From the NCBI RefSeq assembly GCF_000427885.1, contig NZ_ATYW01000003.1, positions 244,159-308,158 of the forward strand: 64,000 bases of DNA, given 5' to 3'. The DNA is from Glycomyces tenuis DSM 44171 (GTDB lineage Bacteria > Actinomycetota > Actinomycetes > Mycobacteriales > Micromonosporaceae). Both the position numbers and the translations under genes were made by a program. Below the pieces are notes generated by a model. It saw only the letters and a program-made list of their open reading frames with translations, did not search any database and was not told the DNA's origin. This document shows, piece by piece, positions 38,474-45,259 of the stretch (position 1 is the first letter of the stretch; each line of letters starts with the position of its first letter).

Positions 38474-39085
38474 TCACCCGACCCTGGCCCTCGCCGCGCC
38501 GACGCGCAGCGCCCGCAGGGCCGAGGCGGACACCCACACCGTGCCCACCGCCGAGGCGAGCATCAGGAACGGCAGGGTGGGCGGGGTGTCGGACGGTTCG
38601 GCGATGAGTGCGATGACGGTCGAGCAGCCGAGGGCGACGCCCATGGAGACGACGCCGAGCGCGCCGCACGCCGAGGCGGCCCGGCGGTCGAGGCGGCCGG
38701 TCAGGACCAGGGCGGCGGCGGTGAACGCGGCGGCGGAGGCCGCGTCGGTCAGCCGCGCGAGCACCGTGACCGCGAGGCCGGGGTCGCCGCGGCCGCCGAG
38801 GAGGTCCCACAGGACCGTCATGGCGGGGAGCGCGATCACCAGCGTCCATGCGGTGCGGCGGGCCTGGGCGGCCTCCAGCTCCCGCTGCATCGCGGCGGCG
38901 ACGACGCCGGGGGAGCCGAAGTCGGCCGAGGCCCGCCGCACGGCCTCGTCACGGCTGAGGCCGTGCTCGACGCCGTCGGCGACGGCCTCTTCGAAGCCGT
39001 CGCCGAGCTCGGCGAGCATGTCGTCGCGCAGCCGCCGGGGGCCGCGCAGCGGCGCGGCCACCGTCTCGAGGTAGTCGCCGCTCAT
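38474..39085 (-). CDS. Permease-prefix-domain membrane protein coupled to PadR
   Basis: A 203-residue protein. The N-terminal 60 residues (DYLETVAAPLRGPRRLRDDMLAELGDGFEEAV..GLSRDEAVRRASADFG) match the permease prefix/HAAS-type helical module. It is followed by four hydrophobic segments (about 76-95, 103-125, 137-158 and 168-187). Its start overlaps the PadR stop by ATGA. HAAS modules are commonly partnered with PadR-type regulators, so the pair probably controls or forms a membrane stress module (inference). Confidence 0.75.
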   Translation of the reverse strand: MSGDYLETVAAPLRGPRRLRDDMLAELGDGFEEAVADGVEHGLSRDEAVRRASADFGSPGVVAAAMQRELEAAQARRTAWTLVIALPAMTVLWDLLGGRGDPGLAVTVLARLTDAASAAAFTAAALVLTGRLDRRAASACGALGVVSMGVALGCSTVIALIAEPSDTPPTLPFLMLASAVGTVWVSASALRALRVGAARARVG

Positions 39086-39399
39086 GAGTCCAGGACCGCC
39101 GTCATGACCTGGCGGAGCGCGAGCCAGTCCTCGCGGCCCTTCTCGAGGGCCGCGCGGCCCTCGGCGGTGAGCTCGTAGACGCGGCGGCGGCGACCGCCGG
39201 CCTGCGTCCACTTGCCGGTGACGTGCCCGGCCCGCTCGAGGCGGCGCAGCGCCGGGTAGACGGTGCCGCTGGGGAGGTCGAGCTGCTCGCCGCTGCGCTC
39301 GCGGAGCGCCCCGATGATGGCGTAGCCGTGGGCCTCGCCGCGCCGGAGAGTGGCGAGGATGAGCGTGTCGAGCTGACCGTGAATGCCGTCTGCGTCCAT
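39082..39399 (-). CDS. PadR-family transcriptional regulator
   Basis: A 105-residue PadR-s1-type winged-helix protein: LDTLILATLRRGEAHGYAIIGALRERSG, then LPSGTVYPALRRLERAGHV and GGRRRRVYELTAEGRAAL. A TACGCT hexamer (minus strand, 39408-39413) lies 8 nt before ATG 39399, without a ribosome-binding site. Divergent from a membrane-protein gene; the gap holds two overlapping ATGT-N9-ACAT dyads, the expected PadR binding pattern. Probably autoregulates and represses both directions. Confidence 0.9.
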   Translation of the reverse strand: MDADGIHGQLDTLILATLRRGEAHGYAIIGALRERSGEQLDLPSGTVYPALRRLERAGHVTGKWTQAGGRRRRVYELTAEGRAALEKGREDWLALRQVMTAVLDS

Positions 39400-39434
39400 G
39401 GCATACCAGCGTACGCCATCATAGGTAGACGGAC

Positions 39435-39471
39435 TTGTTATGTAGGCAAGCTACATGTAGCCTGGCTACAT
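39435..39471. promoter_or_regulatory. PadR operator overlapping a leaderless promoter
   Basis: Two overlapping dyads ATGTAG-N5-CTACAT occupy 39440-39456 and 39455-39471. A plus-strand promoter TTGTTA (39435-39440), 17-bp spacer, TAGCCT (39458-39463) runs through them, and the ATG at 39470 lies 6 nt after the -10, inside the second dyad. A bound PadR dimer pair would occlude promoter and start codon. Confidence 0.75.
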
Positions 39472-40084
39472 GCTCAGAACCATGCGTTTCATCTCGCTCA
39501 TCGTCGGCCCGCTCCTGATGGCGGTCTCGACCTTCTTCTGGGAGGGCGAGCGCTACGGGGTCACCGCCGGAGTCATCATCATGATCGCCAACGCGCTGTG
39601 GATATACGGCCTGATCGGCGTCTGGGAGCGGATCGCCGCAATCAAGCCGTGGACGGGCGCCATCGGCATCGTCCTGGCCCTGCTCGGCTGCGTCGGCGGC
39701 ATCGCCTTCGGACTCCAGGGCTTCTTCGAGGGCATCTTCGAGATCTCCGGCTCCGAGTCCCTCGACGCCGCGGACGCCTACCCGATCGCCTCGGCGATCG
39801 TGCTGTGGCTGCCCGGGCCGCTGATGCCGATCAGCCTGGTCGCGCTCGGCATCGACCTGGCCTGGTCGAAGCTCGCGCCGGTCTGGCTCGGCGTGCTGCT
39901 GGTCCTCAGCGGCGCGGCCTTCCCGCTCAGCCGCATCACCCGCACCGAGTCGATCGCCCACCTGGCCGACGCGCTCATCCTCGCCGCCTTCGTCGTCCTC
40001 GCCGTCCACTACCTGCGAGGAAGGATGGACGCGACGCCTGCGCCGAACAGCCGCGAGCCGGTCCGCGCCTCCCAGCCGGTCTGA
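39470..40084 (+). CDS. Multi-pass membrane protein under PadR control
   Basis: A 204-residue protein with six hydrophobic segments (about 6-22, 33-50, 64-84, 104-125, 131-148 and 163-182). The N-terminus is MLRTMRFISLIVGPLLMAV. The C-terminal tail is hydrophilic. No catalytic motif. ATG 39470 sits six bases after a -10 element, so it is probably leaderless; a second ATG at 39482 is possible. It is divergent from padR. PadR targets are often efflux or membrane-stress proteins, but transport activity cannot be claimed from sequence. Confidence 0.75.
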   Translation: MLRTMRFISLIVGPLLMAVSTFFWEGERYGVTAGVIIMIANALWIYGLIGVWERIAAIKPWTGAIGIVLALLGCVGGIAFGLQGFFEGIFEISGSESLDAADAYPIASAIVLWLPGPLMPISLVALGIDLAWSKLAPVWLGVLLVLSGAAFPLSRITRTESIAHLADALILAAFVVLAVHYLRGRMDATPAPNSREPVRASQPV

Positions 40085-40092
40085 GATCCCGA

Positions 40093-40142
40093 CGCCCCCG
40101 CGACGTGGTGGTTTCCGTCACGGGAACCCGTTTGCGGGGGCG
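40093..40142 (+). terminator. Hairpin terminator after the membrane-protein gene
   Basis: CGCCCCCGC (40093-40101) pairs with GCGGGGGCG (40134-40142). An inner stem GGTTTCC/GGGAACC is also possible. It lies between the gene stop and tRNA-Gln. Confidence 0.5.
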
Positions 40143-40205
40143 TGAGCGGGTCCGGTACAGTTGTTCCGCGTCGGCGCGACGAGCTTCGGAGCGTCCGAAC
40201 ACCAT

Positions 40206-40280
40206 TGGGGTATGGTGTAATTGGCAACACGGCTGATTCTGGTTCAGTTGTTCTTGGTTCGAGTCCAGGTACCCCAGCCA
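40206..40280 (+). tRNA. tRNA-Gln (anticodon CTG), CCA encoded
   Basis: A complete cloverleaf. Acceptor TGGGGTA pairs with TACCCCA. The anticodon stem CTGA/TCAG encloses the loop TTCTGGT with anticodon CTG. The T-arm is CTTGG-TTCGAGT-CCAGG, with discriminator G and encoded CCA at the end. The 3' flank holds a hairpin around 40300-40330. The 3' half (40240-40280) is repeated at 41474, marking it as an integration site. Confidence 0.96.
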
Positions 40281-40416
40281 ACAGACCTTATACGAACGTC
40301 GGGCCCGCGAAGCGAGCCCGTTCGTCGTTCTCCACCGGCACGTGTAGTGCGTTCGACAGTCGGCCGGGATGCGATCGGATGTAAATGCCGCTGCCGAACG
40401 AACGGCAAGTTCGCCA

Positions 40417-40677
40417 TCAGTCGTCGTAGTGCCCGCGGGCTTGGGCAACCTCGAGGATGTCATCTCGCACTCGGTAGACCAGACGGTGTTCCTCATCGAT
40501 CCGCCGCGACCACCAGCCTGACAGTGGTCCCTTCAACGGCTCGGGCTTGCCGATGCCCGTGAACGGCTCGCGCTTGATCTCCCTGATCAGGCGGTTGACC
40601 CGCTTGGTGATCTTGCGGTCGCTCTCGGCCCAGTAGGTGTAGTCCTCCCAGCCGACTTCCGAAAAGGCCGTCTTCAC
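40417..40677 (-). CDS. yoeB: YoeB/Txe-family ribosome-dependent mRNA endonuclease toxin
   Basis: An 86-residue toxin that cleaves mRNA in the ribosomal A site. The expected YoeB residues are seen: a glutamate in [18 protein letters not shown], basic residues in [14 protein letters not shown], and a C-terminal histidine in ARGHYDD. The start GTG at 40677 abuts the antitoxin TGA, so translation is coupled. Flanked by tRNA-Gln and its duplicated fragment, it is probably part of a mobile remnant. Confidence 0.93.
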   Translation of the reverse strand: MKTAFSEVGWEDYTYWAESDRKITKRVNRLIREIKREPFTGIGKPEPLKGPLSGWWSRRIDEEHRLVYRVRDDILEVAQARGHYDD

Positions 40678-40935
40678 TCAGTCGTCCTCCACCTCGATGA
40701 GGTCGCGGACAGTCCCGCCTCCGGCGTCCATCTCGGCGATCGACTTCATCAGGCGCTCGGCGTTGCGGCGCGACCGGAGCAAGAACATCGTCTCCTGCCA
40801 TGCCTCGTAGTCCTCCTCGGATATCAGCACGGCGTTGCCGCTCTTCGAGGCGATGCGCACCGGAGCGTGATCGTCGTTGACCTTCTTGATGAGCGGGAAC
40901 AGGTCCTTCCTGGCCTCGCTTGCGGTAATGGTCAT
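40678..40935 (-). CDS. yefM: YefM/Phd-family antitoxin
   Basis: An 85-residue antitoxin beginning MTITASEARKDLFPLIKKVNDDHAPVRI, the Phd/YefM DNA-binding N-domain. The C-terminal half (AEMDAGGGTVRDLIEVEDD) is acidic and would wrap the toxin. ATG 40935 follows GAGGAGG. Upstream lie TGTACA and a longer dyad, as expected for YefM autoregulation. Confidence 0.93.
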   Translation of the reverse strand: MTITASEARKDLFPLIKKVNDDHAPVRIASKSGNAVLISEEDYEAWQETMFLLRSRRNAERLMKSIAEMDAGGGTVRDLIEVEDD

Positions 40936-40969
40936 ACTGCCGCCTCCTCGCAACTATGGCACCTCATAT

Positions 40970-40998
40970 TGTACATGATTGGTACGGAAAATCGTACC
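40970..40998. promoter_or_regulatory. YefM operator
   Basis: A short TGTACA palindrome (40970-40975, the known YefM core) is followed by GGTACG-N6-CGTACC (40981-40986 and 40993-40998). They lie 35-63 bp upstream of the antitoxin start in an AT-rich patch. A promoter -10 is likely within it. A short plus a long palindrome matches the published YefM-YoeB operator layout. Confidence 0.7.
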
Positions 40999-41034
40999 AT
41001 CATTTTCTAGATCATTTGTTCGAGAAGGATTCGG

Positions 41035-41235
41035 TCACGAAGGCTGTCGGAGCTCTCGGACGGTCAGGCCGCGAGCAGCGGATTGGCGGGTCAGCCAGGC
41101 GAACAGGACATCGCGGATCTGTTCATCGCTGGCTTCGGGGTAGCGGCGGCGCAGTGTCTGTTCGTGCATGCGCAGACCCGCCTCATGCAGGTCAAGGGCG
41201 ATGCGGAACTTCTCGGCCGGTGTCGGCCGACTCAT
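41035..41235 (-). CDS. Small conserved protein (Rv0078B-like)
   Basis: A 66-residue helical protein: SRPTPAEKFRIALDLHEAG, then MHEQTLRRRYPEASDEQIRDVLFAWL. The pattern is that of small proteins beside toxin-antitoxin or nucleotidyltransferase genes, such as mycobacterial Rv0078B (from memory). A TAGAAT -10 (41242-41247) sits 6 nt before ATG 41235; no ribosome-binding site, so leaderless. TTGACA occurs further upstream, with a spacer too long to be the normal -35. No partner gene remains beside it. Confidence 0.65.
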   Translation of the reverse strand: MSRPTPAEKFRIALDLHEAGLRMHEQTLRRRYPEASDEQIRDVLFAWLTRQSAARGLTVRELRQPS

Positions 41236-41366
41236 GCCGCGATTCTACCGAGTGGCCCGCGCCCGAGCGCGGTGTCAACCGGAGAGCGACTTCGACGCCC
41301 GTGATTCGGCCATTAGACGGGCATGTAGGGATTTGACCTGCGAATATAGGATCGTATACGCCTCCA

Positions 41367-41406
41367 GAAGGCCAGCCGACACGAGGCCGCCTGCGGGCGG
41401 CCTTTT
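41367..41406 (+). repeat. Terminator-bearing repeat, copy 1
   Basis: This 40-bp segment is identical at 38 positions to 44496-44535. It ends in the stem GAGGCCGCC-TGC-GGGCGGCC followed by TTTT, a Rho-independent terminator on the plus strand. The 45 bp upstream are also related in both copies but more diverged. It lies just before the tRNA-Gln fragment. Confidence 0.75.
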
Positions 41407-41473
41407 CGTTTCCGCGGCGGGCGCCGCGCTGGGGCAACCCGGCTGCTGTGCTGTCGGGCGCACTGCGTGCGCG

Positions 41474-41514
41474 TGGTTCAGTTGTTCTTGGTTCGAGTCC
41501 GGGTACCCCAGCCA
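41474..41514 (+). pseudogene. 3'-half fragment of tRNA-Gln (att-like direct repeat)
   Basis: These 41 bp match 40240-40280 of the intact tRNA-Gln at 40 positions, including the T-arm, acceptor strand and CCA. The 5' half is absent. This is the usual footprint of a tyrosine-recombinase element that integrated in the tRNA and duplicated its 3' end. The region between the copies (about 1.27 kb) has no integrase. The rest of the gap 41236-41601 holds no gene. Confidence 0.8.
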
Positions 41515-41601
41515 GTCCAGATATTGAGCACGTGAGCGATCATCATGTCGAGGACCGCTCATTCGCGTCTCGAGAGGAGTCTGCGGTCGGTTCTTCATAC
41601 T

Positions 41602-42231
41602 TCACAGGGCGTTGATCGGTTCGAGCGCATCGACTCTGAGGTCGATGCCGGATCCGTCGGCGAAGGTGAAGCGGTCGTAGGCGGCTTCTCGGGTCTTGAA
41701 TCTGCGCCCGAATTGCCTGGTGATCCCCGCTGTATGCTGAAGCTCGCTTGAGGAGACTTCCAGGCGTGTGGCCGGCTGGACCGGTTCGGACGGCAAGTGG
41801 TCGTATCCGGTGCGGGCCACCGCTTCGGCGCGGATACGCTCCGGCAGATGGGGAATGAATTCCAGGTATCGCAGCCGGAGATCGGTGACCACCCACATGC
41901 CGGGGCTGGATTCGAGTTCCGGGTCCTCGGGGTTCACCACGGCCGTGCAGTCGGGTTCGGTACCGAACAGGACCGTTTTCGGCGCCGAGGAGCCTCGTCC
42001 TCCCCATGATCCGTTTCCGGCCTGGCCGAGCAGGAGTGCGCTGAGCACGCCTGCTCCGAACACCACGCCGCGACTGTGGCCGCTCGTTGAGCGGCCCCGG
42101 ACCTGGTAGTAGGGGTGCCATCCGGAGACGTAGCCGATCGGCCGCTCCCCGCTCCGTAGCCCGGACTTCAGCAGCCAATTCGTTCCGTCGCCGCTGACGG
42201 TGAACCGTCGGTACTGTCGTGACTTCGACAT
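41602..42231 (-). CDS. Hypothetical protein downstream of WXG-like large protein
   Basis: A 209-residue protein. The basic N-terminal part (MSKSRQYRRFTVSGDGTNWLLKSG) is followed by one weak hydrophobic stretch at about 53-70 (RGVVFGAGVLSALLLGQAG). A mostly polar C-terminal domain (PDCTAVVNPEDPELESSPGMWVVTDLRLRYLEF) follows. ATG 42231 follows AAGGG. It is 17 bp downstream of the large WXG-like gene and probably cotranscribed, so it may be its chaperone, immunity or accessory protein (inference). No family recognised. Confidence 0.6.
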   Translation of the reverse strand: MSKSRQYRRFTVSGDGTNWLLKSGLRSGERPIGYVSGWHPYYQVRGRSTSGHSRGVVFGAGVLSALLLGQAGNGSWGGRGSSAPKTVLFGTEPDCTAVVNPEDPELESSPGMWVVTDLRLRYLEFIPHLPERIRAEAVARTGYDHLPSEPVQPATRLEVSSSELQHTAGITRQFGRRFKTREAAYDRFTFADGSGIDLRVDALEPINAL

Positions 42232-42248
42232 GCTGATGACCCTTGGCG

Positions 42249-43505
42249 CTATGACTCGAGTTCGAGTTGGAGGGATTCGAAGTCGGCGGTGATCTGGTCA
42301 TCGGCGTCCTGGTAGGCGTCCCGGCATGCCGTGAGTTCCGCCGCGTTGCCTTCCAGGGCCGCTGTGATGTCGGCGAGGACTTCGAGGATGCCTTCGCAGT
42401 TGTCCCTGTAGGCGTCGTCCATGCCGAACCAGCCTGGCATACCCCAGGTCATCTCGGCCGCTTGGGCATCGGTGGATGCCTGCTCGATCGCGGCGCTGCG
42501 TTCGGCGTGGGTGCTCAGGCTCGATTGGATCTGGTCGAACTCGCCGAGATCGATGTTCACCTGTCCGCTGCCACCGCCGGGCGTCGAGACCGTCGCCGGG
42601 CCGTCGGTGAGCTCGTTCGTGACGGCTCCGGCTCCAGGGGCGAGTGCGGCGAGCCCGCCGCCGATCCCGGCCTTCGCGAGCACGCTCACCCACAGCTTGT
42701 ACTTCGGGTTGCCGCGGTAAGAGGACTTGGCGAGCAACTTGTAGAGGACCTTCCCGATCTTGCCGAAGAGGCCGAACGCCTTCTCCAGCTTGCTGAATGC
42801 TCTGGTGAACATCATCGAGCCTTTGATAGAGGCCCGCACCAAGAACCCGGCTACCGAGGATCCGAAGGTGGCCGGGCTCAGGGCCAATGCCACCAGTCCG
42901 TTGGTGACCAACCACGAGACCAGCTCGGCGATGATCGACTTGATGACCGCGTAGATGGTCTCGGCGAGCGTCTCGGCCCAGGACAGCAGGGTCTGGACGT
43001 TGGCCGCCTCGCTCGAGGCGGCGAGGATGATGGCCTCCAGGGCCCGCAACTGCTCCAACGCCGAATCGGCGTCGGATCCCTGCCAGCTGCTCAGGTCCGC
43101 GCCGATACTGGAGCCGACTTCGCCGCTCAGCGCTTCCAATGCGGTGCTGATCTGTCCCCAGCGCTCTTTGGTGCGGGCCATCTCATCGGGGTCGCCGGAT
43201 ACGGACTCGAGGGCGTCGTTCAACGGCTCGACCAGCTCCAGAACGATCGTCAAGCCCGCCTGCACGAGGGTGAAGATCGGGTCTTTGAGCGCGAATGCGG
43301 CCTCGAGCCCGAGTACCGCGATGTCGGCGGGAACGGTCTTCGCCGCGGCGAGCGGGTCCTCGTTCTCGTATGCCGCCTTGATGTCCTCGACGAGTTTGTA
43401 GCCGCTTTTCACCACTGGAATGGACGAACCCATACTCTCGCGGGTATCGGGAACGTCCGGTTCGTCGTACTGGGCGATGTCGGAACCGGAGTAGCTGTCG
43501 GACAC
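42249..43505 (-). CDS. Large WXG-like (ESX/type VII-type) protein with hydrophobic core, copy 1
   Basis: A 418-residue protein. The N-terminal helical part contains PLNDALESVSGDPDEMARTKERWGQ and a W-x-G in SSWQGSDADSAL (about residue 145). A long hydrophobic middle (about 190-300) has GLVALALSPATFGSSVAGFLV and later GGGLAALAPGAG. The helical C-terminus contains AEMTWGMPGWFG. GTG 43505 follows GAAAGGAAA. The same plan and the motif MTWG recur in the 58941-60209 protein. No enzymatic domain is seen. Probably a type VII-secreted or surface protein. Confidence 0.7.
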   Translation of the reverse strand: MSDSYSGSDIAQYDEPDVPDTRESMGSSIPVVKSGYKLVEDIKAAYENEDPLAAAKTVPADIAVLGLEAAFALKDPIFTLVQAGLTIVLELVEPLNDALESVSGDPDEMARTKERWGQISTALEALSGEVGSSIGADLSSWQGSDADSALEQLRALEAIILAASSEAANVQTLLSWAETLAETIYAVIKSIIAELVSWLVTNGLVALALSPATFGSSVAGFLVRASIKGSMMFTRAFSKLEKAFGLFGKIGKVLYKLLAKSSYRGNPKYKLWVSVLAKAGIGGGLAALAPGAGAVTNELTDGPATVSTPGGGSGQVNIDLGEFDQIQSSLSTHAERSAAIEQASTDAQAAEMTWGMPGWFGMDDAYRDNCEGILEVLADITAALEGNAAELTACRDAYQDADDQITADFESLQLELES

Positions 43506-43853
43506 GGGTTTCCTTTCGCGTGTCACCGCTGAAGAAGACTCCGTGAGAGGAAGCTTGGGCCTCAACGGCATACGTTCAGTGAGTGCGCGATTGCGTCCTT
43601 ATTGTAATGAGATCGCCTGGGCCGGTGGGGTCCCAGCGTTCACAACCAGAGGGCTGGAATCGCTGCGGCGTCCAGTTCGGGTGCGGACGTTGAACTCTGA
43701 CCGGCGGCATTCAGCGGTCGAGCCCCGCGCAAGTCGATCAACCAGGTCGTTCACCAATTGAAGAAGGTTCGCGTGCGCGGTGATTCCCGGCAGTTCGACT
43801 TCAGGCGACAGCCGAGTCCGTTCGTTGTTTCGCAGTTGTCTCAGGAGGTGCGC
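43506..43853. other. 348-bp intergenic region
   Basis: No convincing gene. On the minus strand, the frame of the 43854-44354 gene stays open for about 80 codons past its stop, down to a TAA near 43600. A GTG-started 50-codon reading is possible but has no recognisable features; it could be a decayed C-terminus. ATTGTA (43601-43606; TACAAT on the minus strand) is a candidate -10 for the gene at 43505. Confidence 0.35.
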
Positions 43854-44354
43854 TCAGCTTGTCAGAGCTTGGACTACGTCCCTGAAGTAAGCCTCGGCCT
43901 CCTTGCTCGTCGTGAAGAAGTACGTGCTGTCGTTGAGGTGGCCGCGCTCCGTGGCGTACAGCCACTCGTTCAGCCTCCACAGATCGTTGAAAACGGTACT
44001 GGCCATGTCAGGGCGCTTCTCGAACATCAGATACTCGTTGTCGAGCAGCAACGCGGTCACACGCGAGGCCGCTGACCTGAACCCGAGTGTCCCGACGCGG
44101 TACTCGGCCGCGGTCTCGCAAGCCTTTCGGAGAACCGCATCCGGGAGGGGGGCCACCTCGATCGATAGTTCTTCGGTGACCATCGGGAGGAGTTCACGGA
44201 TCTCGTATGTTGCGTCGGTTGACAGCCCGGCCAGCTCCGCCAGCGATGGTGATGTGAGGCCTCGAACCAGTGCGTGTGCGGCTTCCAAAGGCAGGTCGAG
44301 CTCGGCGTTGAGGCCGTAGAGGTAGTCCTCGATAGCGTGTCGCAGCTGTTTCAC
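43854..44354 (-). CDS. Hypothetical protein (possible immunity-type)
   Basis: A 166-residue acidic helical protein, MKQLRHAIEDYLYGLNAELDLP to FRDVVQALTS. It has no membrane segment and no cysteine motif. Size, acidity and location in a region of WXG-like proteins are compatible with an immunity protein, but nothing identifies it. The start is GTG 44354 with no clear ribosome-binding site. The frame stays open after its stop, so a truncation by point mutation is possible. Confidence 0.55.
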   Translation of the reverse strand: MKQLRHAIEDYLYGLNAELDLPLEAAHALVRGLTSPSLAELAGLSTDATYEIRELLPMVTEELSIEVAPLPDAVLRKACETAAEYRVGTLGFRSAASRVTALLLDNEYLMFEKRPDMASTVFNDLWRLNEWLYATERGHLNDSTYFFTTSKEAEAYFRDVVQALTS

Positions 44355-44495
44355 GTGGCCATCATTTCGCAGACCTGAGTGAAAGCGCGTGGGGCGTCTG
44401 TAACCGCCCGGTCGAGTCTCGCGTGCCGGATAGACGCGCGACGAGGCGGTTGTGTAGGGCGTTTACCTGGGGAAACAGGTTCCCATAGGCTTCGA

Positions 44496-44535
44496 GAAGG
44501 CCGGCCAACACGAGGCCGCCTGCGGGCGGCCTTTT
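44496..44535 (+). repeat. Terminator-bearing repeat, copy 2
   Basis: 38 of 40 bases match 41367-41406. The stem GAGGCCGCC-TGC-GGGCGGCC ends in TTTTT on the plus strand. The two copies lie about 3.1 kb apart and bracket the tRNA fragment and WXG-like locus. Confidence 0.75.
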
Positions 44536-44567
44536 TGCTTGCGGACGGGGCCGTCGGTTCCTTGGTT

Positions 44568-45122
44568 TTACATCCCGGGAAGGCTGTCGTCGCAGATCCG
44601 CCAGACGCCGGCTTCGTCGACCAGATCGATGGACAGTGTGTTGCCGAAGGGCGCGAGCTCGCCGCCGGGTATGGCGGATTCGCCGTGCAGACGCACCGTG
44701 ACCGACGCGGAGTCGCCCTCGGTCGACGAGTCGAGGACTTCGTAGTCGATCGCGAACGTCATGTCGTTCAACAACTCATACTGCAGCTCGTCCATGCCCG
44801 TGCCGCCGAACTCGCCGAAGCGGTCGTCGAGTGTGGCCCGCGAAGCGGCGCACAGGTAAGGGCGCGTGCGGAGAAAGAGGTATTCGGTCTCGTCGTTCTC
44901 GAGCGAGTCCACGAGCAACCCCATGTACGCGTCGACGACCTCCGCGGGCGAGTCGCGCCACGGCTGCCAGGCGGCCACGGCAGTGCCGCCCAGCAGTAGG
45001 ACCGCTGTTCCGACGGCGAGGGCCGAAAGGAGTTTCGACCGCCCCGGCGCCGGAGCGCTCGCCTCCGCCCATGGGGGCGAGTAGAACGGGTCCGGAACCG
45101 GCGAGGGGGAACGGTGGTTCAT
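44568..45122 (-). CDS. Single-pass membrane protein with extracellular NTF2-like domain
   Basis: A 184-residue protein. A Pro-rich N-terminus (NHRSPSPVPDPFYSPPW) is followed by a transmembrane helix at about 31-52 (LLSALAVGTAVLLLGGTAVAA). The extracellular domain (AEVVDAYMGLLVDSLENDETEYLF ... SVTVRLHGESAIPG ... WRICDDSLPGM) looks like the DUF4878/Mce-associated NTF2-like fold. ATG 45122 follows GAGGACA. A 19-bp palindrome lies 22 bp upstream. Function unknown. Confidence 0.65.
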   Translation of the reverse strand: MNHRSPSPVPDPFYSPPWAEASAPAPGRSKLLSALAVGTAVLLLGGTAVAAWQPWRDSPAEVVDAYMGLLVDSLENDETEYLFLRTRPYLCAASRATLDDRFGEFGGTGMDELQYELLNDMTFAIDYEVLDSSTEGDSASVTVRLHGESAIPGGELAPFGNTLSIDLVDEAGVWRICDDSLPGM

Positions 45123-45143
45123 GTTGTGTCCTCATGTGGTGAC

Positions 45144-45162
45144 GCGTGCCGGACCGGCACGC
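45144..45162. promoter_or_regulatory. 19-bp palindrome upstream of the 184-residue membrane protein
   Basis: GCGTGCCGG-A-CCGGCACGC is a perfect dyad around a single A. The tiny loop argues for a protein-binding operator over a terminator, but it also lies downstream of the NAD-kinase-like gene. A role there cannot be excluded. Confidence 0.4.
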
Positions 45163-45259
45163 AGCGGCGGGGGCTTCATCTTGAGCGGCAAGGTGTCTCG
45201 ATCCGGGGCCCGTCCGGGCGGGGCTGGGGCCTCGGCTTCTCGTTCATGCCGTGTTCTCC

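Noticed and set aside
43600-43850. In-frame open stretch beyond the stop of the 166-residue gene
   Set aside because: No start with ribosome-binding site, no motif; kept only as a note in the gap entry.
45163-45259. Tiny ORF after the NAD-kinase-like gene (about 23 codons)
   Set aside because: Too short and without conserved features, though a GGAG lies upstream.
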